A DNA stretch of 64,000 nucleotides from Mikrocytos mackini (GCA_030180075.1 JASNJN010000030.1:1-64000); one strand, 5' to 3'. Shown: positions 51,089 through 61,946, counted from the stretch's first letter. Notes: generated by a model from the sequence alone, not told the origin. Numbers and translations: made by a program.

Positions 51089-51595
51089 GACATAACTCAC
51101 TTTAAAAGAGCAGACCATTAACAAACTTCATCAAACAACTCGAAGAAAAAGACATTCACATGGAATTCCTTTTAAATATACTGAGTAATTCACTTTCATT
51201 GAACTCATTAAAGAACATATTCAGTCCAATAGTTTTGTCACTTATTCAACTTATTATTCAACCCAAAGATGCAAGCACTTACAGGAAGTATTATTTCGAA
51301 CCATTACAACTTAAATAAAAGACTTTATAAAGAAACAACTGGAAATCAATTCGTTTCTATGGGGATCGATGAAACGAGCTATTCAAATAGCAGACCAATC
51401 GTAAATCTTCTAGCTTTAAAGAAACAAGAAACACTTGTCAATACAGAAATATGTGACAAATACCAGAACTCCGATTATTTATTATCTGAACTAAATAATT
51501 CTATAACTTTCTATAGTTTAGACAGGCAAAAGATAATATGTCTAATGGAAGAAAATGCCCCTTTGATCTGCGCAACTGCAAATAAAGGCTCAATT

Positions 51596-52503
51596 GAAAA
51601 ATGCCACAAAAAATTGAAAAATGCCACAAAATTAAAAAATAGCACAAATTTGGCGTTTTGATTGTCCCAGAAAATAACCATGCTCAGAAAAAAAAATTTT
51701 TTGAAAACAGCAAATTTGTTTTTCAGGCAATAAATTTATGGAAAAATATTATCTAATATTTTTTATCTCATAAATTAGTATTATTTTCCATTCTCAAAAA
51801 AAATTTTTTGAACCCAACAAAACTTTTTTATTGCCCAAAAACACGTTATTATCATTTTTTTGAATTTTTTTTGAAATTTTATATTTTTGGTTAAAAAGTC
51901 ACCTCAAAAATTTTACTAAATGATCCCGAATTTTTTTTCAAAAATTTTTTTAGAACCTTATAAAAGCATGATTTCAAAGAAAAAGCATTTTTGAAAAAAA
52001 AATTCCGAAAAATGTTCGCTGTATTGATACCTCAGGAATAGGGGTATAATACACCATTATTTAATTTTTAATATTAAATCGATCATAATATTTTCCAATT
52101 TTTTTAAAAGTTTGTTTTTGTAGATCTCTTGAAAATACATGTGTTAAAAAAATTTCCAAAAAAAATTCTCAGAAATTTTTGTGTTTTTGAACTTCAACTT
52201 TTTTGAAAATTTCCTTGATGCACCCCCTTGAAAATTCAAAAAAATTTTTTTTTCAAAAATGTTTAAAAAGTGATAAATACGTGTTTTCGGTCAAAAAATT
52301 TTTTTCATGTTCGAAATTTTTTTTTTGAGAATGGAAAAAAATATTAATTTTTGGGATAAAGAATTTTTGGAAGCGTTTTTCCATAAAATTTTTGCCCCAA
52401 AAATAATTTGTTGTTTTTTAAAAAAATTTTTTTCTGCGCATGGCTATTTTCCGGGGCAATCAAAACAGAAAATTTGTGGCATTTTAAATTTTTGTGGCAT
52501 TTT
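51596..52503. mobile_element. Inverted-repeat element, uncertain class
   Basis: About 908 bp with inverted ends built from GCCACAAA and AAAATGCC units, followed inward by a matching AACCATGC/GCATGGCT block and further imperfect inverted similarity. Possible direct repeats TCAATT flank it (51590-51595 and 52504-52509). It contains many poly-T and poly-A runs and no gene. Confidence 0.6.
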
Positions 52504-53307
52504 TCAATTCAACCGCAAAAAACTAAATATCTTATATAATTGAGGTATCTGCCATAACATTTATCTCATAATAAAGAAGTTTTATAACATGTTAAGCGAA
52601 ATATCACATTTAATATGTAATATTAACAGATTTCTTTCCTGTGGAAATAAATATAACAAATTAAAACACCTTAAAGAAAATGGTTTAAAGTAAGCATAAT
52701 GATAATAAATACGACGAGATGGAATTCGTATAAAAATCTGCAAAAAAATATAAAAACTATGATGTACTGTTGGAATATTTTAAAGACAGAAAAGGCAAAG
52801 TAATTGCAGAACAGATTTTTATAATTATGAATGTATGTAAAACCAAAGATTTATTTGCTTATATTATTGATGTGTGTGAAGAACTTTGTGAATTATTGGT
52901 AATTTGTGAGGGAACTAATTTAAAGAAACAATATATTAATAGATTTAAAGCATATAAATCATATTTGGATAATATCTCTACTATAACGCGATTATAATAT
53001 GAACAATTGGACTCGGTACTTATAGCTAAGATTGAAACTAGTATAAATTATGCTAAACAAAAATGGGACAAGATAGAAAAATCATTATATTTGACCAAGA
53101 AGGGGGTATTTTATGAGCCAGATAATTTTAGAAATATGAATTTATATGATTTTATGAAAATTTTCAGAGTTAAAAATAATTCGGTAATAATTTCTGAATT
53201 TATGAATTTGAGAAAGGAGAACATGAGGGATTTTGAATTATACCCTCGTCTGATTTTTTTGTTTGAAAGAAGATAAAGAAATTAATTAATTAATAAAATA
53301 GTATTTC

Positions 53308-54475
53308 CTATCTTCGTCATATGCCACTTCAGCATGATACGATCTCAGCTGGCCCCCTCAGCCAGCTGTAGATCACCAAGGATCCTTTCAACCCCACGTT
53401 TTGGATTTTCCCAACGAGGTGGTTGATTGTGCGGATCCGCTTGGGTTTGTTTGCCAAGGAGGTTACCTGCTGTTTGCAGGACCTCTTTAAAAAGTGTATA
53501 AGACTTTGAGTAGAGCGTTTGNAAATTACTCCGAGTTGTCCTTTTATGAAGGCTCTCACCTTCACCTCGAAACCAGGGTACTGGTTTCGAAGGACAGGGA
53601 TGAGATCCAGGTATTTCCCGGACTTCTCTTCTTCCCGAGATTTGATCAAGTCCTCGGCGGGACTGCTACTTCTAGCAGTTCTACCCGCCTGGATGCATGG
53701 TCTATTGCTATTATATCTGGAAGGAGGGGATGTGGCTTACCCTCCATACCTTCAACCCATAGCCTTTGGTCTAGCACCAGTTGGAAGGAGTCTGAGTTTT
53801 TCTCGATTCTCCTACCCATGTCTGATAGCTTGAGTTTGTCTCCCAGGCCTCTTCTTCTGATGACTTCGTTTGCTATTTGCAGAACGACTCCATCATGACG
53901 AGACTTCAGGAGAGCGAAGGGAATTTTTGTACATGCTCCCAAAACATGTCCGACGGTTTCCCATGTGGAATGACACTTCCGACATAGGTTGGAGAGATCT
54001 CGGTTTATGACTTTTGCCCATGTCCGGATGTCTCCTTTTCCGTCATGTAGCTGCAAGATTTTCTTGCTATCGTTACGAGACAGACCTGGTTGTTTAAGCC
54101 AGATATGGGTGAGCTGGTGGTTGACAAAGTCCCTCATTCTGGCTCTGTTAAAGCCAGATGGGAGCTTTGTTGCATTCCACTTGAAAAGGTGTTGATGTGC
54201 TTTATTCATCGACACGCAACATGGATGTGTTTCGTCCAGTAAGTTGCTGAATTCTTTCAGCTTCTTGCTGAATACGACCCACTATGTCCACCTTTGTTGC
54301 CTTCATCTCTGGTCGACGTTTTATTAACCACTCCTGGGCTCTCACAATGTTTTCAGCGAGACTGCCTCTGATTAAACGACTGTTACCTTCGCTTGACACT
54401 TCATCCAATTTACATCCTTTCGGATGCTTTGAGACTGCTAGTGTTTCCAGCTAGTATTCGTGTTTGAAGTTCATC
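53308..54475 (-). pseudogene. LINE fragment with R2-type endonuclease
   Basis: The 3' part of a non-LTR retrotransposon, visibly richer in G and C than its surroundings. Minus-strand order: end of the RT region (RILAGNTSSLKAS near 54450), a helical linker, a CCHC-like zinc motif (CRKCHSTWETVGHVLGAC), and a restriction-like endonuclease with RHD and PDIIAID followed by ELLEVAVP. After a shift near 53645 it ends with KYLDLIPVLRNQYPGF. This order is that of R2/CRE-type LINEs, which cut a specific target and prime reverse transcription. It is 5'-truncated at about 54475, frameshifted, and has one N (53522). A hairpin with stem CAGCTGGC/GCCAGCTG lies at 53346-53368 in its 3' part. Confidence 0.7.
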
Positions 54476-54549
54476 CGTGTTAACATTTATTAAAGTATAA
54501 TTAATTTTTAAAGGTTCACGATATATGTTGTTTCCCAGTGTGTTTTAAC

Positions 54550-55505
54550 CAGTGATGGGTAATAGTCAATTTTTTTGACTAATTAGTCACGAGACCCTCG
54601 AAATTTAGTCAATTTTTTAGTCAATGAATGGGGTTTTTAGTCATTCGTCAAAATTGAATAATTTTTAAAAAACGCCATATTTTCAATTGACAGTTTTAGG
54701 GTTTGACTAAAGTGTTTTTTAAAAATCATTCAAAAACTGACTAATTAGTCAATTTTTTAAAAAAATTGACTACGTCGGTCAATTGGCTAATTTGACTAAA
54801 TAGGGTCAAAATCAAATTGACAGTTTGTGCCTAAAACACGACACATTAGTCAGCTTTTTTTGAAAAAACTGTCAATTGACTAAATGGTGNAATTNGTCAT
54901 TGACGAATTGCACTAAAAACGTGACATTTGACATTAGTCAAAATATTAGTCAAAATATGGTTATAAAAATTTGGTTATTTGGGCTGTTTGATGGTCTTTT
55001 TGTTTCGAATTTGTAAGGAGAATCGCAAATTTTGGAAATACCTTACCGGAGGTTGTTTATAAGACCATTAAACGTATATGTAGTTGATATAATATTGATT
55101 TATAGGCGGATTTATAGTGTAATTTCAAGATTTATGTAGAATAACGAATCAAGATTGTAAAGTGCGTGTAATAAATTATAAACATAGTCAAGTTCAAAAA
55201 TTAAAAAATTAAACTTAATTAACTTATGGAGTATTAAATTTCATCTTTAATCTATGTTCAATTTGTTTTACTGAAATCCTATTCTTTCTTCCTTCTGAAA
55301 GAAATTTTGCACTCGAAAAGATACGTTCCAGTTCCCCATTTGAGACTATATACGTTTTAAAGACAGTTGCTATTCTTCTAAGAAGTTTAAAACTGTCATT
55401 ATATCTCCAGTAATTTGTAAATGTCTTTTTAGATGTTGTCACCATGTATCTGTCTATTTCTTCTTCTAAATTGTCGTCATGTTTACTAACTTCACTTTCT
55501 TTTCG
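54550..55505 (-). pseudogene. hAT element end and transposase C-terminal fragment
   Basis: The left terminus CAGTGATGGGTAATAGTCAA is typical of hAT ends and is followed by many subterminal TTGACTAATTAGTCA-like repeats (54550-54960). On the minus strand, 55224-55505 encodes a hAT dimerisation domain (NYWRYNDSFKLL, VSNGELERIFSSAKFLSEGRKNR). The rest of the transposase is missing: at 55519-55528 ambiguous bases mark a join to an unrelated plus-strand gene, so the right end of the element is lost or misassembled. Confidence 0.7.
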
Positions 55506-55529
55506 AACAAACATTGAANCCAAATNTNC

Positions 55530-56965
55530 TGAAAGAACTTGTAAATAAACTTCAAAACGAAAATACACCAGGTGAATTTTTCGACAGTTTGCAAGAGGGA
55601 TGTAAAAACGAAACCATAATAAAAGTATGGAAGAAAATTAATAGACAATATTCCAAAATACAGGAAATTGATAATCAATCAAAAGAAAGAGAAATTTTGA
55701 GCCAGGTTAACGAAGAAATGAAAACAAGCAGTGAAGACGAAATTAAAGCAGAAACAAAAAAACGTTTAAAAATAGTAATTGAACAACAAGACAGAACCGT
55801 ACAAACAATAAAAATGGTATATAGTTTTTTCTTATAATTATTTGGCCAACCTACTTATGCTTTCAAAAACGATTTAGAATTAAACATCAAACTCTATAAG
55901 GAAAATAGTAATTTAACAAAAGAGAACCAAAAGATTCCAAGAATTAAAATCAATGTAAGTAGTTTAATGAGTTTTTTGATGGGCGGCTCTATTGAGCAAG
56001 GAATTACATTGTTAAAGAAATACCACGTTGCCTCAGAAACAAATATGGAGTTCTTTTGGGATGACATGCGATTATTACAAGCCAAAGAGGAACTTTACAA
56101 TGAACGCCCATTTGACTTTAAACCATCTGAGTATAGCAAGCTATTTGAGGATATTGGTTACGCACCTAAAACATTTCGAGGAATATACTTCCTTTATCAC
56201 TTAGGTTATATCTTTGCAAAAAAGACAACGACAATAAATGGACAAACATATTTTAATTTTGCGTGGACTAATAAATGTCAGGGGTTAACTTTCGAGGAAA
56301 AATTTAACAAACAATGCGAGAAAATTGAATCCGAAATAGATTTTACAAATGATGAACTTCTGCTTATTAAAAAAAGCTTTACAAAAAAATGGTGGGATGA
56401 TTTATTAGAAAGAATGAAAAGAGATATGATAAATTGCGACTTCAATTTACATAAAAGCGAAAAACTTGTAGAAAAAGACTTTCAACCAGTGTTTTCTAAA
56501 ATGATAAAATTAGCAATAATGAAAAAGTTTTTAGAAGAGAATAACAATTTTGATTTATTGAGATTAGAAAAGCTTATTTATGTGAATGAACGAGATTCAA
56601 AAAACAGATTTGAACCTGTTTCAGGAATCAATAGAGTATATCGCCCCGATGTATTTATTAGGTTGGCACACGGGAGTTGGATAGGAGACAAAATTATAGT
56701 TATTGTGGAGTTAAAGGCAAACGAAGGGCCTGTTCGGAATGTTGAGTGGAGCACAATTGAGAACAAAAAATATGATCAAATACATCTTTTAAAACTAGAA
56801 AAACATATTCTGTTAGTTGCTAACTTAGATGAGAAAATTAACAAAAATAAACCAGAAAAAATAAAGTATGAATTGACATACGAAACAAAATTTATTGATG
56901 GATATGAAGCCTATGTGAAAGATGTTGAAGAAGGTAAAGTGGGACAAAATGAAAATCATGAGTAG
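55530..56965 (+). CDS. PD-(D/E)xK nuclease-like protein, 5' incomplete
   Basis: A plus-strand frame from the ambiguous bases at 55519-55528 to 56965, interrupted by one in-frame TAA at 55835-55837; the frame on both sides reads as protein. The second part (ATG 55967) gives 332 residues. Near residue 225 it has YRPDVFIRL, then after a loop IIVIVELKAN: the PD...ExK pattern of a restriction-like nuclease core. The downstream YDQIHLLKLEKHILLVANLD resembles the Q-x6-K/Y helix and strand of PDDEXK families associated with AAA-ATPase-like proteins. The target is unknown. It may be a mobile-element nuclease or a host-directed effector. The true 5' end is not visible. Confidence 0.5.
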
Positions 56966-57373
56966 TAGTGGGGTAATTTAATAACGGATATTAATTATAT
57001 TCATAAAGAAAACCGAATTAAGTTTCAAATATTTTAGTGATTAAACTGACATTCATCATGATAAAACAAAATGTACTGGTAATTTAGAAGCATTAAGAAT
57101 AAACATTATTTAATAATTTGTAAATTTCATCTTTACTAAGTCGGGTTGATTTTATATAGGATTAGGGATTTTGACTTCCGAAAAATATCTCTTCTGTACA
57201 TCGTATTTTGTTCCAAAATATGTCAAAAGTCTTATTAAATTGAACATTATTTTATTTATAATTTATAAGTAGTTTTACATCTTTATACACTTAAAAATCG
57301 AAAGCAACACAAACGCCAACATATTTCAATCCGAATCATGTTAATTCTAAATAATAACACTTTTAACATTCAT
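56966..57373. other. Intergenic, no gene seen
   Basis: AT-rich spacer before the tail-to-tail gene at 57374. Nothing recognisable. Confidence 0.5.
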
Positions 57374-58534
57374 TTATTTACCATTATTAACAAAATTTCT
57401 TTTATATCTTTTCTTTCTTCGATTTCTTACTGTCAATTCAACTATCACTGTTACAATAAGAACTCCTCCGAACACCGCCACACAAATGACTTCAACAAGT
57501 GCTTTAAAATTTTCATCTTTTCTACTTGGTTCAGTCTTTTCCTCTAATTCATTCTCTTTATCATTAGTCTTCTCTATAGAAACTATCCATTTATATTCAT
57601 TTAAACCAAACTCTTTTATATTTTCAAACTCACATTCTTTCCCTTTTTCAGTCAAATAAAAATCACACCCCCTTTGAACAAAATGGCCATCTACCAAAAG
57701 ACTATGAACGAAATCATTCAGTACAATAAGCCCTTCATTATTAGGCACATTGTATGTAGAAGTTACTTCCTCTTTCAATTCAATAAGTCCGTTTATAAAT
57801 TCGGTCATTTCATTGTATTGTTCAGATATATCTTTCCAGTAATCAAAGTAATAAAACCTTTCTTTAAAATAATTATCAGGAACTATTTTCTTAAACATTA
57901 ATTTGTATTTATCTTTCGTTTTTGTTTCTTTTACATTAAAATGTAAATTAATCTTTTTGAACATTTTGTTTCCTAGAAAGAATACGTCTGTGTTATCTTT
58001 ATTTGCATTCGCAAATGAAAGTTCGTATGAAGATAAATCATCGTTAAAAAATAAACTAATGTATTTATTCCCAACAGTTACGTTATCTTCGTCATCCAAA
58101 GCGCCTATAGAAAATGTTGGCTTTAGTTCTTCTAATAAAAAGTTATTAAAAGATGTTTTGAGTAACGATTTTGTGTCATGGAGGTCAATAAACTGTAAAT
58201 TGTCGTAGCTAGCCCTTTGTATCAATTTTGTCTTTTTTGTGTCTTTTAATTTTTCGATTATTAAAGCGTAAGATTCTGTACCATTGCATTGTTTTGAAGA
58301 AAAATCCGTTTCAAAAGTGAAAAAGTCGATGTTCTGAATGAATGATGTTTTGTAGTTGGAATCTGTGTCGGATAGTGTTGTTTTTACGAAGTATACTTTC
58401 GAATTAGTTTCTGAAGTCGCTTTAAGAATGATTGTGTAGACAGTTGTTGGTTCGACTTCTAATTGAATATTGGAAGAACTGCAATACATTAAAAAGACGG
58501 ATACCAAATGAAAGGCAACTACAATAAGTCTCAT
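57374..58534 (-). CDS. Type I membrane protein, family with 61947 gene
   Basis: 386 residues with a signal peptide (LIVVAFHLVSVFLMYCSSS), an ectodomain of about 310 residues, a transmembrane helix (VEVICVAVFGGVLIVTVIVEL) and a very basic tail (RNRRKKRYKR). Before the helix the pattern LIVLNDFVHSLL ... CDFYLTEKGKECE aligns with LLFINELTEKII ... CMNRIYNKGSSCE of the gene at 61947, including both cysteines, so they are paralogs. An AAATTT-type motif lies about 60 bp upstream. Function unknown; a parasite surface or secretory-pathway protein is likely. Confidence 0.65.
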   Translation of the reverse strand: MRLIVVAFHLVSVFLMYCSSSNIQLEVEPTTVYTIILKATSETNSKVYFVKTTLSDTDSNYKTSFIQNIDFFTFETDFSSKQCNGTESYALIIEKLKDTKKTKLIQRASYDNLQFIDLHDTKSLLKTSFNNFLLEELKPTFSIGALDDEDNVTVGNKYISLFFNDDLSSYELSFANANKDNTDVFFLGNKMFKKINLHFNVKETKTKDKYKLMFKKIVPDNYFKERFYYFDYWKDISEQYNEMTEFINGLIELKEEVTSTYNVPNNEGLIVLNDFVHSLLVDGHFVQRGCDFYLTEKGKECEFENIKEFGLNEYKWIVSIEKTNDKENELEEKTEPSRKDENFKALVEVICVAVFGGVLIVTVIVELTVRNRRKKRYKRNFVNNGK

Positions 58535-58773
58535 TTAACAATTAAGATGTATGTCTTCTAGTTGATTCGTAAATTGTGTTTACTTTTTTAAGATTTTTAA
58601 TTTTTCAAAATAGTTTAGTAACTTCACGGCTTTATGACGGCTTGATTTACTTATGCATTGATGATAACTACCACGCACACTTTCATACATAGCTATTCCC
58701 ACTTTCAATTTATTATGACTCCGTTCATAAAAATATTGTTTTGAGCTTCAAATCTTACAATCATAAACAACAT

Positions 58774-60075
58774 ATGCAAAATTTCATACCCATTTTCATA
58801 CTACTCTACAACATATACAACTCATCAAAAAGCATTGAACTAAAAAAAGGTCTGATTTCAGATTTCCGTTACAAACTCAAAGACATTTACAACACTCACA
58901 AACTAAACCTATTCCATACAAAAGAAAAAGGTAAAAATAGCCTTTACTTTAACGAACAAGCGATGCCCACAATAAAAGACTTTATTAATGCCAGGGACGA
59001 AATTGCAGACACAATAAGAATTATCTACGATGAAATACCTGGGTTTACAATATTCAAAGAAGACATTACAATATCCATAAGTTTGTCACCTGAAACTATT
59101 CCGGAAATTGTTCTTAAAGAGTTAGAAAAAGAACTTTTAAAAGAATTAGATGTTAAACAAATAGAAGACATAGATATAATCGATAGAAAAAGAATCGATT
59201 ATTTATTCAACAATAATCTTCTTTTAAAGTACTACGTTATTTCACACTATAAGCCTCAACTTACGATCACATTAGATTACTGTAACGAAGTTATGGTCAA
59301 CGCAAAACTTCTTTTATTAAACTTCGATACAAATGAACCTTCTGAAATAGATTTACAGGCTTACTTCCAATCTTTAGATACTAAAATAGACCATTTAAAC
59401 TTTCTCTTTAACTTGCTAGAAAAAACTTGCGATAAATCAATGGCTTCAATGTCAACAATAAGTGAAATCGACGAAAAAGAAAAGGAAAAAGAAAAACTAA
59501 AAACTGAAAGTACAAAAGAAATAATGTTCGACAATAAATGTAACAACATTCAAACATTACTCGCTACATACACTGAAAATATAGATGACATTAACATAAC
59601 AATAAAAAGTGCAATAAAAAATAACAATTCAAAAATGCAAGGATTAAACCAAGATATTCATAACAAGATAAAACCTGTTTATAATGTAAAAACTGTAAAC
59701 TTTAGTATTTACAATTACAATGATTTAATACAGCAAAACTTAAATAAAAATGAAAACAAAGAAAATGTAATGAATACAGAAAATATAAAACAAATTACAG
59801 AAAAAGAAGAAGAAAATGAGAAACTAAAAAGTGTTAAATTTGATAAAGAAACTGAAATAGAAATAAAACAAAAAGAAAAGAATATATTGGAACTTATTAC
59901 ACTCATTTATGAAAAGAATATCATCTACTTAAAAGAATTCGTTTACGATTTAGATCTTTTTATAGATAAATACCAAACAGAAATAAAATTAGGATTTTAC
60001 ATTCACTTTTTTGACAAACTTGTAAAAGACTTAGAAAAAGAACTTGATAATATAAAGCTAAATCAAGAAACTTAA
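58774..60075 (+). CDS. Secreted coiled-coil protein, tandem family member 1
   Basis: 433 residues from ATG 58774; the frame is open from 58741, but only a TTG precedes it. Signal peptide MQNFIPIFILLYNIYNSS. The rest is helical and charged with long coiled-coil-like stretches, and there is no transmembrane helix. The C-terminal block (NIIYLKEFVYDLDLFIDKYQ ... LEKELDNIK) matches that of the next gene (NVVNLKGYVCDMNLFLEGYR ... VEDELDKIK), marking a tandem duplication. It probably acts in the secretory pathway or outside the cell. No known family. Confidence 0.6.
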   Translation: MQNFIPIFILLYNIYNSSKSIELKKGLISDFRYKLKDIYNTHKLNLFHTKEKGKNSLYFNEQAMPTIKDFINARDEIADTIRIIYDEIPGFTIFKEDITISISLSPETIPEIVLKELEKELLKELDVKQIEDIDIIDRKRIDYLFNNNLLLKYYVISHYKPQLTITLDYCNEVMVNAKLLLLNFDTNEPSEIDLQAYFQSLDTKIDHLNFLFNLLEKTCDKSMASMSTISEIDEKEKEKEKLKTESTKEIMFDNKCNNIQTLLATYTENIDDINITIKSAIKNNNSKMQGLNQDIHNKIKPVYNVKTVNFSIYNYNDLIQQNLNKNENKENVMNTENIKQITEKEEENEKLKSVKFDKETEIEIKQKEKNILELITLIYEKNIIYLKEFVYDLDLFIDKYQTEIKLGFYIHFFDKLVKDLEKELDNIKLNQET

Positions 60076-60155
60076 ACAGAATAAATAAATAGAACTGTTG
60101 ATTCATGTACATAGAAACTTGATACATTTACAACTACACAACTTTAAGTCTTTTT

Positions 60156-60276
60156 CATTACATTACATTACATTACATTACATTACATTACATTACATTA
60201 CATTACATTACATTACATTACATTACATTACATTACATTACATTACATTACATTACATTACATTACATTACATTAC
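60156..60276. repeat. Pentanucleotide microsatellite (CATTA)24
   Basis: Twenty-four perfect CATTA units between two tandem secreted-protein genes, starting about 80 bp after the stop of the first and ending about 90 bp before the start of the second. No interruptions seen, so it is probably length-variable. Confidence 0.97.
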
Positions 60277-60363
60277 AAACTTAAATTTATCGTTAAGAAA
60301 GAAAACATAAAAAATTTAAAGTTAAACAATTTAAATTTGTCAACATAAACAAGATTACATTAA

Positions 60364-61626
60364 ATGAAATTAAAACAAACATTATTTTTTACACTGGTAT
60401 TGAACTACATACATTTGACTTCGTTAGGAAGATACAAAAGTTACTTATTAGAAATAAAAAATTCATTTCTAGAGACATTTATTGAGTATAAGGAATTTCT
60501 AACAAACAGTTTGGGGAAAGAAAATACATTCATTGTTTATGGAAACTATGCTATGGGTGCAGTGGACAATTTAATAGAAACGAAAACAGAATTAGAAGAT
60601 TTACTGGACATATTCGAAAAAGAACTTTCTGTTTATGTTAGATTAAACAAGTTTAACTCCAATTGTTACACTATATTGCCTTCTAACTTCTCACCAGCCA
60701 CGTTACATTATGTTAAAGAGAGATTACCGTTAATTCAACACAAGGATTTATATAAAACCGACGAATTTTTCAACAATGATTTTACATTAAAAAAACTATT
60801 GATAAATGAATACAATGAGTACATAAGTGACTTTAAAATTCATACTGAAAACACAATGGAGCATTCTAAAACAATCATATCACAAGTTTATAGCATGGAT
60901 GGTTTTAAAATTAATTTAGAAGAACACATTGAACAAATAAAAGTAAAAATAAACAAGACAATAAAAGTTATCGAAAAGTTAGACGAAAAAAATAACAAAA
61001 AAATTTCTAAAATGAATAATATTAAAGACACGGAAGAAAGAAACAATAAAGCAAAAGCTATATTCAAAAAACGAATGCCGACATTGACAAATATACAATC
61101 TCACATTTTAACATACTTTGATAATAGAAAGAATTTAGACGTAGAAATAAAAAAAGCTATAAAAGATCAAATTGATGACGACGATGACGACTGGGATTTC
61201 AAGAAACAAATAGACATGTTTTTGGGTGGTTTTAGTAAATACAAAAAAGTTGATTTTGCAGTTTCAAGATATTTAGAAACAATTGGAATGATTAATAATG
61301 GACCTAAAAAAATAACAGAAAAGAAAATTGCCGAAAAATATAAAATAGATTTACAAATAAAGAATAAAAAGTATGAGCCATTAATCGAAGACGAAAATAT
61401 CAAAGAAATAAAACAAAATAAAATAAAACTGGAAGATCTCGAACAGAAATTATTAAACAATTTGTACAAATTGTTTAAAGAAAACGTTGTTAATTTAAAA
61501 GGGTACGTTTGTGATATGAATTTGTTTTTGGAAGGCTATCGAAAAGAAATACAAAGAGGTTATTACATTTCACAATATAATCTGTTGTTGAAAAAAGTAG
61601 AGGACGAATTAGACAAAATAAAATAG
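60364..61626 (+). CDS. Secreted coiled-coil protein, tandem family member 2
   Basis: 420 residues with a signal peptide (MKLKQTLFFTLVLNYIHLTS). The mature part is helical and rich in Lys, Glu, Asn and Ile, with an acidic DDDDDWDF cluster near residue 275 and a basic stretch around 235-245. There is no transmembrane helix. The C-terminal 65 residues are clearly related to the upstream gene at 58774. An AAATTT-type motif lies 35-55 bp upstream. Function unknown. Confidence 0.62.
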   Translation: MKLKQTLFFTLVLNYIHLTSLGRYKSYLLEIKNSFLETFIEYKEFLTNSLGKENTFIVYGNYAMGAVDNLIETKTELEDLLDIFEKELSVYVRLNKFNSNCYTILPSNFSPATLHYVKERLPLIQHKDLYKTDEFFNNDFTLKKLLINEYNEYISDFKIHTENTMEHSKTIISQVYSMDGFKINLEEHIEQIKVKINKTIKVIEKLDEKNNKKISKMNNIKDTEERNNKAKAIFKKRMPTLTNIQSHILTYFDNRKNLDVEIKKAIKDQIDDDDDDWDFKKQIDMFLGGFSKYKKVDFAVSRYLETIGMINNGPKKITEKKIAEKYKIDLQIKNKKYEPLIEDENIKEIKQNKIKLEDLEQKLLNNLYKLFKENVVNLKGYVCDMNLFLEGYRKEIQRGYYISQYNLLLKKVEDELDKIK

Positions 61627-61946
61627 AAGTATAAAGAAATGTTTTGTTTAAAGAATATAAAGTCTTCAATTTAAATTGGTTTGTTGCTAATAAGATCTAA
61701 TGTGTCTTAAATATGATTTTTTTGTATTTAAAATGTTTTTGTTATTTATTTTTAAATCAAATACACAACTTAAGATTTATACACATATACTTAGGTTTAT
61801 TAATATATAAAATCCCAAAGATATTATTAACTTATTTTTATTCAACCAATATAATTAAACATTTGTGCAATATGCAATATTAATATAAATATATGAAATT
61901 TGATAACAAAATATATTATTTTCTTGTAAATCATAAATAAATACTT
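61627..61946. other. Intergenic between convergent genes
   Basis: 320 bp of AT-rich DNA between two gene 3' ends. No feature recognised. Confidence 0.5.

Larger units (their letters stand above)
48884..53276 (+). pseudogene. Decayed hAT transposase with three nested insertions
   Basis: Exonic pieces: 48884-48931 (MPQVPGTVSRPGTIKN), 49262-49381 with a BED-type finger (CIYCKANLTANKTTLQLHQ), 51097-51595 with a core resembling the hAT at 40260-41635 (VSMGIDETSYSNSRPIVNLL), and 52510-53276 with helical C-terminal remnants (IAEQIFIIMNVCKTKDLF and later). Insertions at 48932, 49382 and 51596 separate them, each with direct repeats. In addition, TGA near 49371, other stops and a frame change near 51270-51290 show the gene itself is dead. 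The ERSF dimerisation signature is missing, so the 3' end is truncated. Confidence 0.6.

Noticed and set aside
13795-55837. TAA reassigned to a sense codon
   Set aside because: Several genes have an internal TAA, but most genes in the window also end cleanly at TAA and the affected ones are mainly transposon genes or duplicates. Ordinary decay explains it better.
60098-60310. Protein-coding frame through the CATTA repeat, or a CRISPR array
   Set aside because: The frame only translates a microsatellite, and five-base units without spacers are not a CRISPR.
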